Positions 44,235 to 53,976 of a DNA stretch of 64,000 nt are shown here, in pieces; positions within the stretch are counted from its first letter, which is position 1; every line of letters starts with the position of its first letter. The DNA comes from Paractinoplanes abujensis (GTDB taxonomy: Bacteria; Actinomycetota; Actinomycetes; Mycobacteriales; Micromonosporaceae): positions 1,116,001 through 1,180,000 of the forward strand of contig NZ_JACHMF010000001.1 in the NCBI RefSeq assembly GCF_014204895.1. The letters run 5' to 3'. The notes beneath the pieces were generated by a model. The model had not been told where the DNA came from. It did no database searches and was given only the letters and a program-made list of their open reading frames with translations. The position numbers and the translations under genes were made by a program.

Positions 44235-44941
44235 GTGGTGCGCAGCAGGGCCACCAGCACACCGGCCGTGACCAGGCCGGTGATCAGCACAGTGGCCACC
44301 GTCGCGGCGTCCAGTCCGGCCCCGCGGCGGTCGGCCACCCGCTTGGCCCCGACCACTGCCAGCACCGGGCAGGCCAGCAGCACGAGCAGCGCCACCACGG
44401 GCAACGCGTCCTTCCACGTGCCGTCCGTCGCGCCGCCGCCGTTCTCGCGCAGCACGTGGTTGCCGATCGCGCCGGCCACTCCGCCCAGGAACCCGAACAC
44501 CGCGAACAGCATCTTGACGCCGCTGTTGATCGGGCGGGCCGGGGCCGAGTACTTCACCTTCGTGGCCACCTCGTCGAGGTAGTCGCCGGCCTCCCGATCG
44601 CTGCGCTGCCGGGGGATGGCGGCCGGGGGCACCGTACGCCCGTAGCGCTCCGCCACCGGCCCCACCTTGTGCACGTATTCCGACCACAAGCCCGCGGCCC
44701 GCGCGTCGACCTCCTCCAGGCGGCGCTGCGCGAACGACACGGCTTGCTTGGCCTCCGCGACGGCCTGCTCGGCGCCCTGCACGGCCTCGTCGGCCGCGGC
44801 CAGCCGGCCCTCGTGCCACTGCTCGGCCTCGGCCCGCAGCACGGCCGCCTCCTCGTCGAGCGTGGTCAACCGGCGCAGCACGCTGCGGTAGTCGGCGGTC
44901 TCGAAGTCGGCCGGCTGCAGTCCCCCCTGCGCGTGCGTCAC
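44231..44941 (-). CDS. Membrane protein with N-terminal coiled coil, last gene of the FtsK-like operon
   Basis: 236 residues. The N-terminal about 95 residues form an Ala/Glu-rich coiled coil (RLTTLDEEAAVLRAEAEQW, QAVAEAKQAVSFAQRRLEEV). Then come a soluble segment, a first membrane pass (MLFAVFGFLGGVAGAIG), and two more near the C-terminus (ALPVVALLVLLACPVLAVVG, VATVLITGLVTAGVLVALL). The GTG start overlaps the stop of the repeat-protein gene (GTGA) and has GGAGG 8 nt upstream. I do not recognise the family. As the only membrane protein in the operon it may anchor the ATPase complex. Confidence 0.78.
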   Translation of the reverse strand: MTHAQGGLQPADFETADYRSVLRRLTTLDEEAAVLRAEAEQWHEGRLAAADEAVQGAEQAVAEAKQAVSFAQRRLEEVDARAAGLWSEYVHKVGPVAERYGRTVPPAAIPRQRSDREAGDYLDEVATKVKYSAPARPINSGVKMLFAVFGFLGGVAGAIGNHVLRENGGGATDGTWKDALPVVALLVLLACPVLAVVGAKRVADRRGAGLDAATVATVLITGLVTAGVLVALLRTT

Positions 44942-45291
44942 GATCTGAGCCTCCTGGGCATGCCCTCCTGGCCCTCACGGGCGAGGCCGTCCGGATGTGC
45001 GGCTGCGTGAGGCTCGGTGCGGTCGGTCATGCTGGGCCTCCTGGGCATGCCCTCCTGGCCCTCACGGGCGAGGCCGTCCGCGCGTCCGGCTGCGTGAAGC
45101 TCGGTGCAGTCGGTCATGCTGAGCCCCCTGGGCATGCCCTCCTGGCCCTCACGGGCGAGGCCGTCCGCGCGTCCGGCTGCGTGAAGCTCGGTGCAGTCGG
45201 TCATGCTGGGCCTCCTGGGCATGCCCTCCTGGCCCTCACGGGCGAGGCCGTCCGCGCGTCCGGCTGCGTGAAGCTCGGTGCAGTCGGTCAT
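44938..45291 (-). CDS. Repeat protein of four 29-residue units
   Basis: 117 residues made of four tandem units, each starting MTDCTELHAAGRADGLAREG and ending QEGMPRRPS or similar. The last unit is more diverged (MTDRTEPHAAAHPDG). The ATG overlaps the FtsK-like stop (ATGA) and the TGA overlaps the next gene's GTG, so it reads as a coupled operon member. Each unit also ends in a Shine-Dalgarno-like sequence (AGGAGG or AGGGGG) followed 6 nt later by the next unit's ATG. Translation could therefore restart at 45204, 45117 and 45030. Alternatively the repeats may be only an expanded intergenic element that happens to be open. Confidence 0.6.
   Translation of the reverse strand: MTDCTELHAAGRADGLAREGQEGMPRRPSMTDCTELHAAGRADGLAREGQEGMPRGLSMTDCTELHAAGRADGLAREGQEGMPRRPSMTDRTEPHAAAHPDGLAREGQEGMPRRLRS
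44951..45291 (-). repeat. Four near-identical 87-bp tandem repeats
   Basis: The landmark CTGGGCATGCCCTCCTGGCC lies at 44954, 45041, 45128 and 45215 on the plus strand, exactly 87 bp apart. The three units nearest the FtsK-like gene are nearly identical, while the one nearest the membrane protein gene differs more. The period is a multiple of three. Confidence 0.92.
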
Positions 45292-47918
45292 GCCACACCG
45301 TACGGGATGATGACCTCCGCGCCGCGGTGCACCGAGCGGTCGAAATGCAGGGCGCGCCAAGGCCGGGGGTACCAGGCGGGGGCGCCGGTGCCCGGGTAGA
45401 ACGGCGCGAGCTCGCTGCCGTGCACGTCGAGCGCGACCCAGGCGCCGATCGCGTCGGTACGTGAGCCGGGGCCGCCCAGCGCGTCACGCAGCAGGCCCGC
45501 CCCGCGCCACCAGCCCGCCACGTGGATGCGCCGCTCCGGGCCCTGCCGCAGGATCGTGCGCAGCTGCTCGGCCGCGCCCTTGCCGCCGGGCAGCGCGTCG
45601 GCCGCGTAGATGAACAGGAAGTGGTGCCGGTCGGCGGGCCAGGACGCCGCTGCCTCGGCCGCCGCCTCCTCCAGGATCCAGTCGGCGTTCTCCTGCTCGT
45701 ACCACCCGCAGTCGGGCAGCGTCTCGCACAGCGCCTTGGCCGCCGGGCGGGCGTCCGGGTCGAGGCACAGGATCGAGAAGCGGGCGCTCTCCTTCGGGAA
45801 CTGCGCGGCCAGCGACAGGGCGGCCGTGGCCAGCACCGCGCACGCCTCCTCCAGGCGGGTGCCGAGCACGGCCAGGTTGCGTCCGGGTGCGCGCCGCAAC
45901 ACCGTACGGGCGGATCGGGCCTCGACGTCGATCGTCTCGCCCAGCAGCACCACCGGCGCCGGGTTGGCCTCAGCCGGGCCCAGCCGCCGGAAGTCGGGGC
46001 TGTCGGCCAGCCGGGGCACCACGTCACCGTCGAACAGCCGCGGCGGGCCCAGGTCGGCCGGGCGGCGCCGCCACAGCCGGTGCTGCAGCGCGTTCCACCG
46101 TTCCCGGTCGCCCGCGGCGGGCACCCGCACGACCCGGTTGGCCTCGACCGCGCCCGAGTCGGCGTTGACCACCGCGTGGTAGCGGGGCAGCGACTCGGCC
46201 GCGGTGTTCTGCTCGGCCAGCACCCGCCGGGCCCGGGGCAGCGCGATGCGCAGCGAGAACTGCGCGACCAGCGCCGGCCGGCCCCACAGCGCCTCGATGC
46301 CGGACACGTCCTGGCTGGCCAGGATCAGGTGAATGCCCTGCGAGCGGCCGCGGCGGGCCAGGTCTTCGAGCAGGTCGACGGCCTCCTTCTCGACCGCGTC
46401 GCGCCCGGACAGCAGCACCTGGAACTCGTCGATCACGGCCACGATCCGCGGCCACGAACCCTGCGGATCCTCGGCCCGCAGCTCGGCCAGGTTGGTGACC
46501 TCGTGCCGTTTCGCCGCGTCGGCCCGCCGGCGCAGCTCGTCGCCCAGGAACCGCAGCAGGGCCAGCCCGAACTCGCGGTCGGTGTTGACGTTGACCCCGA
46601 CCAGGCGCACGTGCGGCAGCCAGGTCTGGTCGCGCCGGCCCGGGGCGAACCGCGCGAACGACACGCCCTCCTTGAAGTCGAGCAGATAGAAGGCCAGCTC
46701 GGCGGGGGAGTAGCGGGCGGCCAGGGCGCCCATCCAGGCGTAGATCAGGTTGGTCTTGCCGGTGCCCGACGGGCCGGCGATCAGGGCGTGCGGCGGATAG
46801 TCGGACAGGGTCACCGGCACGGGCATGCCCTGCGGGCTGTCACCGAGCGGCGCGGTCAGCCCGGTGGCCGCGCTCTCCTGCCACTCCACCTGGGGCAACA
46901 GGCTGTCCAGGGCTACCGGTGCGGGGCCGGCCGCGACTGCCTCGGCGATCCGGCGGCACGTCGCCGCCACCACCGCCTGCGGCGGGCCGGGATCCAGCCG
47001 TACGGGCAGAGCGCCCGCGCTGCTCATCCGGGCGCGGTCGCCCGGCTGCGCGGTGATGAACTCGACGCCGTCGGTGGCCGCCACCGGCATGCCCTGGATG
47101 ACCAGGTGCACGCCGCAGGCCGCCCCCGTGCGCAGCAGGCGCTGCAGCTGAGCCTGCTCGGCCCGGCTGAGCTCGCCCGCACCGAGCAGCACGGCGATCC
47201 GCCACGGCTCGGGCCGCCGGTGGGTGGCCGCGTTCAACTCGCGCAGCGACGTGTATTCGCCGGCCAGCACCGTCTCGTTGATCCGGCGCACCTGATCGGT
47301 CAGGTCGTCGAGCAGCGCGCCCAGCCCGCCCGGCCCGACGAAGGTGAGCACGTTGGCCGGTGCCAGCGGGGCAAACCGGGCCAGCCCGCCGCCCAGATGC
47401 TCGGGGTCGTAGCCGATCAGCTGCACCGCCCCCGGCGGCGCGGTGCCCAGCGCGCGCAGCAGCAGCCCGGCCACCACCTCGTCGCCCAGCGTGCGGTCGC
47501 CGCGCACCACGACGTGGCCGCGGTCGAGCAGGGGGACGAGCGCCGGCACGTCCTCCGGGTGCGGCAGCAGCAGCCGGCCGACGCGCAGCTCGGCGGCCCG
47601 GTCGAGCGGGGTCGCCTGCCAGTCGTCCCACGGGTCACCGGCGGCGCCGGGGGCGGCCCGGTCGGCGGCCGCGGCGGCCGCGCCCGCGTAGGCGGCCAGG
47701 TCGGTCTTGTGCTGATGGTCGATCTCGGCCATCCGGGTCTCCAGCGCCCCGGCCAGCTTGGCCCGCCGGGCCTGGGCCGCCTCGACCACCCGGCGGCGGC
47801 GTTCGACGGCCCGGCCGTATTCGTAGCGGGCGGCCTCGAGGGCGTTCGCGGCGGCGCCGAGCGCGTGCGACAGCCCGGCCCGGATGTCCATCACCTGCTG
47901 CGCGGTCGAGTCAGACAT
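45288..47918 (-). CDS. FtsK/SpoIIIE-type P-loop ATPase
   Basis: 876 residues, fully soluble. The N-terminal about 75 residues are a coiled coil (ANALEAARYEYGRAVERRRR). An early Rossmann-like domain follows. The central FtsK/SpoIIIE domain has Walker A AGPSGTGKTNLIYAW (about residue 380), LLDFKEGVSFARF, Walker B VAVIDEFQVLLSG (about 493) and ILASQDVSG. A degenerate third domain (VLLGETIDVEA, AVLGTRLEEACAVLATAALS) lacks a clear P-loop. There are no transmembrane segments and no gamma-type DNA-recognition domain. Multi-domain FtsK-like ATPases drive type VII secretion (EccC) or DNA pumping. The small helical gene upstream recalls type VII clusters, but no WXG motif is present. Confidence 0.88.
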   Translation of the reverse strand: MSDSTAQQVMDIRAGLSHALGAAANALEAARYEYGRAVERRRRVVEAAQARRAKLAGALETRMAEIDHQHKTDLAAYAGAAAAAADRAAPGAAGDPWDDWQATPLDRAAELRVGRLLLPHPEDVPALVPLLDRGHVVVRGDRTLGDEVVAGLLLRALGTAPPGAVQLIGYDPEHLGGGLARFAPLAPANVLTFVGPGGLGALLDDLTDQVRRINETVLAGEYTSLRELNAATHRRPEPWRIAVLLGAGELSRAEQAQLQRLLRTGAACGVHLVIQGMPVAATDGVEFITAQPGDRARMSSAGALPVRLDPGPPQAVVAATCRRIAEAVAAGPAPVALDSLLPQVEWQESAATGLTAPLGDSPQGMPVPVTLSDYPPHALIAGPSGTGKTNLIYAWMGALAARYSPAELAFYLLDFKEGVSFARFAPGRRDQTWLPHVRLVGVNVNTDREFGLALLRFLGDELRRRADAAKRHEVTNLAELRAEDPQGSWPRIVAVIDEFQVLLSGRDAVEKEAVDLLEDLARRGRSQGIHLILASQDVSGIEALWGRPALVAQFSLRIALPRARRVLAEQNTAAESLPRYHAVVNADSGAVEANRVVRVPAAGDRERWNALQHRLWRRRPADLGPPRLFDGDVVPRLADSPDFRRLGPAEANPAPVVLLGETIDVEARSARTVLRRAPGRNLAVLGTRLEEACAVLATAALSLAAQFPKESARFSILCLDPDARPAAKALCETLPDCGWYEQENADWILEEAAAEAAASWPADRHHFLFIYAADALPGGKGAAEQLRTILRQGPERRIHVAGWWRGAGLLRDALGGPGSRTDAIGAWVALDVHGSELAPFYPGTGAPAWYPRPWRALHFDRSVHRGAEVIIPYGVA

Positions 47919-48798
47919 GGGTGCCCCGACCGGTGTCGGGAGTGGGCCGCGGCACGGGATCGGGGGCAGACGGGTCCAGCGAGCCGGCGTCGCGGCCCAG
48001 GCGGGCCAGCAGCACGCCGGTCAGCACGCCGGCCGTGACCGCGCTGTCGGCCGGGTGGTTGGGGGCCTTCGGCTGCCCGCTCGCAGGCACCCGGCAGATG
48101 CGTTCGATCAGCGTCTCCAGGACGGCCGGGGAGGTGCCCGGCAGCAGCGACTTGACCCGGCCCTCGGCGGCCGAGCGCAGCTTGGGCACATCCTCGGGGC
48201 GGGGCTCGTGGCCGAGTAGATCGCCGGCCAGGCGGTGCAGTACGGGGGAGCTGACCGCGGACAGGGCGAGCCCGGTCGAGGCGTTGACTCCGTGCAGGTC
48301 GCGCCCGAGGCGGGCGCGGTCGCCGGCCCGTACCCCGTTCGCCACTCGGCGCAGCAGCTCGGCCGTGTCCGTGCCCTCAGGCTTGTCCGGTTCATCGGGC
48401 GCGGGCTCGCCGGTCAGTTGAGTGACTCTCTTCTGCCACCAGGGGCCCAGCTGCTCGGTCTGCTCCCGGGCCTCCTCCGGCTGCCGGTCGGGCTTCTGCT
48501 CGAGGCCGGCCTTCCAGTCCCGGTCGGGTGGCGCGGCGCCCTCGCCTGCGAGGCCGATGCTCGCGAGGTAGCGCGCGATCGAATCCTGCGCGAGACGCAG
48601 CGCGGCCGCGGCCTGCTCGGCGTGCTCGGTCGCGTTGCCCAGCTGCGGCACCCCCATCGGGTCCTGCGACGTCTCCCGCACCCACGTCAACAGCTCCGTG
48701 GCGCTGCGCAGCTTCTCCAGCGCGACCGTGATCTGACCGGTGGGCAGCTCGTCCGAGGTCGCGCGGAGCCGGGCGCCGAGGTCCTGGATCAGAGACAT
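47911..48798 (-). CDS. Helical protein of unknown function in the FtsK-like operon
   Basis: 295 residues. The first 85 or so residues are helical (QITVALEKLRSATELLTWVR, HAEQAAAALRLAQDSIARYL) and resemble the whole of the 86-residue protein encoded just upstream. A charged linker (QKPDRQPEEAREQTEQLG) and a helical C-terminal domain (ELLRRVANGVRAGDRARLGR, LLPGTSPAVLETLIERI) follow. The ATG lies 4 bp after the upstream gene's stop, and its stop overlaps the FtsK-like start by 8 bp. Not recognised; the position suggests a partner of the ATPase. Confidence 0.75.
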   Translation of the reverse strand: MSLIQDLGARLRATSDELPTGQITVALEKLRSATELLTWVRETSQDPMGVPQLGNATEHAEQAAAALRLAQDSIARYLASIGLAGEGAAPPDRDWKAGLEQKPDRQPEEAREQTEQLGPWWQKRVTQLTGEPAPDEPDKPEGTDTAELLRRVANGVRAGDRARLGRDLHGVNASTGLALSAVSSPVLHRLAGDLLGHEPRPEDVPKLRSAAEGRVKSLLPGTSPAVLETLIERICRVPASGQPKAPNHPADSAVTAGVLTGVLLARLGRDAGSLDPSAPDPVPRPTPDTGRGTHV

Positions 48799-48802
48799 CT
48801 CG

Positions 48803-49063
48803 TCAGAGGGTCGCCGTGTACTGCTGGGCCTGCTCGACCGCGACCAGCGTGGCGCCCAGGCACTCCTCGAGGGACTGATCGGCCTGTGACAGCTGGGCGT
48901 GCGCGGCGCCCACGGCGTCGTTGCCGCTGCCGTCGAGCGCGGCGGCCAGGCTCTGCTGGGCCTCACCGAGCTTCTCGCGGGCCGCCTGTATCGCCTGCTG
49001 GCCCTCGGTTACCTGCTGCAACGCAGCATCGACAGCCGCTTTGACCTCGGCGACACTGGCCAC
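48803..49063 (-). CDS. Small helical (WXG100-sized) protein, first gene of the FtsK-like operon
   Basis: 86 residues, predicted as a helical hairpin: AEVKAAVDAALQQVTEGQQ and AIQAAREKLGEAQQSLAAAL, a short GSGND turn, then AHAQLSQADQSLEECLGATL. The size and hairpin shape recall ESAT-6-like proteins, but there is no W-x-G in the turn. The sequence resembles the N-terminal domain of the next protein. GTG 49063 is supported by GGAGG 8 nt upstream. The 225-bp gap to the MFS gene should hold the operon promoter. Confidence 0.75.
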   Translation of the reverse strand: MASVAEVKAAVDAALQQVTEGQQAIQAAREKLGEAQQSLAAALDGSGNDAVGAAHAQLSQADQSLEECLGATLVAVEQAQQYTATL

Positions 49064-49288
49064 CCGTGGAGCCTCCTGCTGTACGGAACCCGACTGTCGA
49101 ACCCAGACTACTGCCCTGTCCCTGGCCGCCGATGGGGGCCGCCCCTCGGAGCGTCCCTGTTGGACAGCCACTCCAGGGCTGGGATCCGGAGCTGCGAACC
49201 CGACCCTGAATGAACAGGAATGAATCCTGAGAGTGACAGTCCGGCGGCACCTGCGGGAAGAGTACGCCCGCCTTGCGAGCCCTCACAT

Positions 49289-50488
49289 TCACCCCCGGGC
49301 GTGGATCTCACCACCCCCTGGTGATCTTTGGTGCGCCACCGCGAGCATCGCGACGATCGCCGGCACGGCCACCGCCGGGGCGAAGGCGAACCCCGCCCGC
49401 ACGCCCATATCGGTCAGCGGCCCCGCCACCGCCGCCCCCAGCGCGCTGCCCACGCTGAACGCCGTCATGATCCAGGCGAACGCCTCCACTGCCGTGCCCG
49501 CCGGGGCCAGCCGGTCCGCGGCCAGGAACACGGCGGTCAGCACGGGCGGCAGCATCAGCCCGCTCAGGATCAGCAGCACGGTCATAGCCGCCGTGCCCGG
49601 GGCGATGAGCAACGGCAGATAGCCGACGGTGAAGATTGCGGTCAGCACGGGCAGGCGCCGGGGCCCGCCGGGCGTGACGCGCGTGTAGATCAGGCCGCCC
49701 ACCAAGGCGCCCCCGGCCTGCGCGGCCAGCAGCCAGCCGCTCAGCGACCGGTCGCCCGCGGCCTCGGCGTAGCCGGTGAGCACGACCGGGATGCTGCCCA
49801 CCGCCGCGCCCACGAACGCCACCCCGCCGACCATGGTGGCCAGCCGTCCCGACCGCAACGGGCCCGCCCAGTGGCGCCGAGCCGGAGTTCCCCGCCATTC
49901 CCGTACGGCCGGGGCGCGCACGAAAGCGACCACGCCGATCAGTTGGAGCAGGGCCGCGGCGTACAGGCCCGCGGCGGTCCCGCCGACGGCCACGGCCCCG
50001 AGGGTGACGAGCGGCCCGGCCACGAAGATGACCTCCTGCACGGCGATGTCGAGCGCGTACGCGGCGTGGACCGTGTTCGGCGGGACCAGCGCGGGCCAGA
50101 GGGCGCGCAGGCACGCCTCCATCGGCGGGGTGCCCAGCCCGGCCAGCGCGGCCCCGGCGGCGATCACGAGCGGGCGGCCGGGCGCGGAAGCGGCGATCAG
50201 GTAGCCGGCCGTGGAGAGGGCGGCCGAGCCGTACAGGACGGGTGGCTGACGCCGGCGGTCTACGGCGCGGGCCAGCACGGGGGCGCCGACGGCCATGCCC
50301 GCGGTGAAGACGGCGACCAGCGCGCCCGCGACGGCCAGGCTGAGCGAATCGCGGGCGAACAGCAGCAGGGCCAAGGGTGAGGCGGCCAGGGGGAGGCGGC
50401 CGACCTGACTGGCGGTGAGGACCAGGGGGACGTACGGGCGGCGCAGGACTGCGCGGGCGCCGATGCGCTCGGCGGGTGGCGTGGACAT
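49289..50488 (-). CDS. Major facilitator superfamily transporter
   Basis: 399 residues with about twelve hydrophobic segments. The motif between TM2 and TM3 (GAPVLARAVDRRRQPPVLYG) fits the MFS G-x-x-x-D-R-x-x-R-R pattern. Further segments include AAGAALAGLGTPPMEACLRALWPALVP and AVEAFAWIMTAFSVGSALGA. It is probably a drug or metabolite exporter; the substrate is not readable. ATG 50488 has GGAGT 6 nt upstream. It stands alone, with no regulator beside it. Confidence 0.87.
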   Translation of the reverse strand: MSTPPAERIGARAVLRRPYVPLVLTASQVGRLPLAASPLALLLFARDSLSLAVAGALVAVFTAGMAVGAPVLARAVDRRRQPPVLYGSAALSTAGYLIAASAPGRPLVIAAGAALAGLGTPPMEACLRALWPALVPPNTVHAAYALDIAVQEVIFVAGPLVTLGAVAVGGTAAGLYAAALLQLIGVVAFVRAPAVREWRGTPARRHWAGPLRSGRLATMVGGVAFVGAAVGSIPVVLTGYAEAAGDRSLSGWLLAAQAGGALVGGLIYTRVTPGGPRRLPVLTAIFTVGYLPLLIAPGTAAMTVLLILSGLMLPPVLTAVFLAADRLAPAGTAVEAFAWIMTAFSVGSALGAAVAGPLTDMGVRAGFAFAPAVAVPAIVAMLAVAHQRSPGGGEIHARG

Positions 50489-50716
50489 GAGCGGACTCCG
50501 TTTTCCGACTGTGCGACAAACGGCGAACCCGGGCCCTGTGGACAACCCGTTCCCGATCACTGCGAGGGCGTGGCGCCGGGCCCGCTGCCCCTGGTGGCGG
50601 GGTTCGGGCTGGCGCCAACAGCAAGATCGCGCGCATGGGCAGGATCGGGCCGGCGGCAGGATCGCGCGGGGCAGGGTATTGGCTCGCGCGGAGGCGCTGG
50701 GCCTCACCAGGAGTTG

Positions 50717-50890
50717 TCAGCCGTGCTGGAGGGCCCACGGGGGCCAGAGCGGCGGGGGCGTCCAGAGCGGCATCGTGCGGCCCGATGCCGAGGGCGCGAA
50801 GTCGCGGCGCTCGTGGTCGTTGCCGTAGAGGGGCAGCGAGGGCGTGATCCAGTCCGGAGCGGGGGCCCAGAATCCTGCGATCACGCTCAC
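50717..50890 (-). CDS. Small Trp/Pro-rich protein downstream of the NYN-domain gene
   Basis: 57 residues from a GTG at 50890, 3 bp after the stop of the NYN-domain gene. The sequence begins VSVIAGFWAPAPDWITPSLP, continues LYGNDHERRDFAPSASGRT and ends MPLWTPPPLWPPWALQHG. The dense Trp/Pro content and tight spacing suggest a real gene read by re-initiation, since no Shine-Dalgarno sequence precedes the GTG. I do not recognise it. The rest of 50489-50716 shows no gene. Confidence 0.55.
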   Translation of the reverse strand: MSVIAGFWAPAPDWITPSLPLYGNDHERRDFAPSASGRTMPLWTPPPLWPPWALQHG

Positions 50891-50893
50891 AGC

Positions 50894-51274
50894 TTAGCGG
50901 CGCGGGACGCTGGAGGGACCCCGCACTTCGGCCCCGTGCGCCGTGACGCGGTCGCGCAGGCCGCGGTCGGCGGTGATCACCACGACGCGCCGCGGGCCGG
51001 CCTCGGCCCGGACGAGATCGGCGATGGTGTCGTCGCCCGAGCCGCTCGCCCGCACCACGTCGACGCCCTGCTCGGAGGCGGGGATGTCGCGCGCCTGACC
51101 CTCCACGACCAGCGCCACCGCCACCGGGCCGGGCAGGCCGGGCAGCCCGGCCGCCAGCACCGGGACGAGCGCATCGCGCAGCCGGACGGCCGCACCGGCG
51201 CGGTCGCGCCACCACCCATCGGGTACGGAACCGACGACGTTGGCCCCGTCGACGATCACGAGAGGTACGGTCAT
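50894..51274 (-). CDS. NYN-domain (YacP-like) putative ribonuclease
   Basis: 126 residues. It begins MTVPLVIVDGANVVGSVPDG, the NYN/PIN-like signature with an early Asp-x-x-Asn. A central VVRASGSGDDTIADLV and a late VVVITADRGLRDRVTAHG supply the further acidic residues expected for a metal-dependent nuclease. YacP/NYN proteins are thought to act on RNA. ATG 51274 was chosen because homology starts there. It is divergent from the Clp ATPase gene across a 131-bp region with a palindrome. Confidence 0.82.
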   Translation of the reverse strand: MTVPLVIVDGANVVGSVPDGWWRDRAGAAVRLRDALVPVLAAGLPGLPGPVAVALVVEGQARDIPASEQGVDVVRASGSGDDTIADLVRAEAGPRRVVVITADRGLRDRVTAHGAEVRGPSSVPRR

Positions 51275-51275
51275 G

Positions 51276-51300
51276 AAGTTGAGCCTACCCGAGTCAACTT
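51276..51300. promoter_or_regulatory. Palindromic operator candidate upstream of the Clp ATPase
   Basis: AAGTTGA (51276-51282) and TCAACTT (51294-51300) form a perfect inverted repeat with an 11-bp spacer. The half-sites partly resemble the HspR operator (HAIR, CTTGAGT-N7-ACTCAAG), but not exactly. It lies between the divergent NYN gene and the Clp ATPase gene, a sensible place for a stress-response operator. Confidence 0.5.
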
Positions 51301-51405
51301 TCTTCGAGAACGGGGAATGGTTGGGCGGGGCACAGCGCTGATACGGGGCGTGCGCGGTGGGTATGCCCGCCGGCACGACGGACACGTAAAGAAGAGAGAA
51401 GACGT

Positions 51406-53934
<2,529 letters not shown>

Positions 53935-53941
53935 TCACCAC

Positions 53942-53976
53942 GAGGAAGGGCCCGGCATCACGCCGGGCCCTTCCTC
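53942..53976. terminator. Bidirectional terminator after the Clp ATPase
   Basis: A perfect 15-bp inverted repeat: GAGGAAGGGCCCGGC and GCCGGGCCCTTCCTC around a 5-nt loop. It serves the Clp gene and the convergent LysR gene. Confidence 0.9.

Noticed and set aside
44995..45399. Plus-strand frame through the 87-bp repeats
   Set aside because: All frames stay open because the period is a multiple of three; only the minus-strand frame has starts, ribosome sites and overlaps with neighbours.
45288..49063. Type VII (ESX) secretion locus
   Set aside because: The ATPase lacks membrane segments and the small helical protein lacks a WXG motif; eccB, eccD, eccE and mycP are absent, so only a distant analogy is kept.
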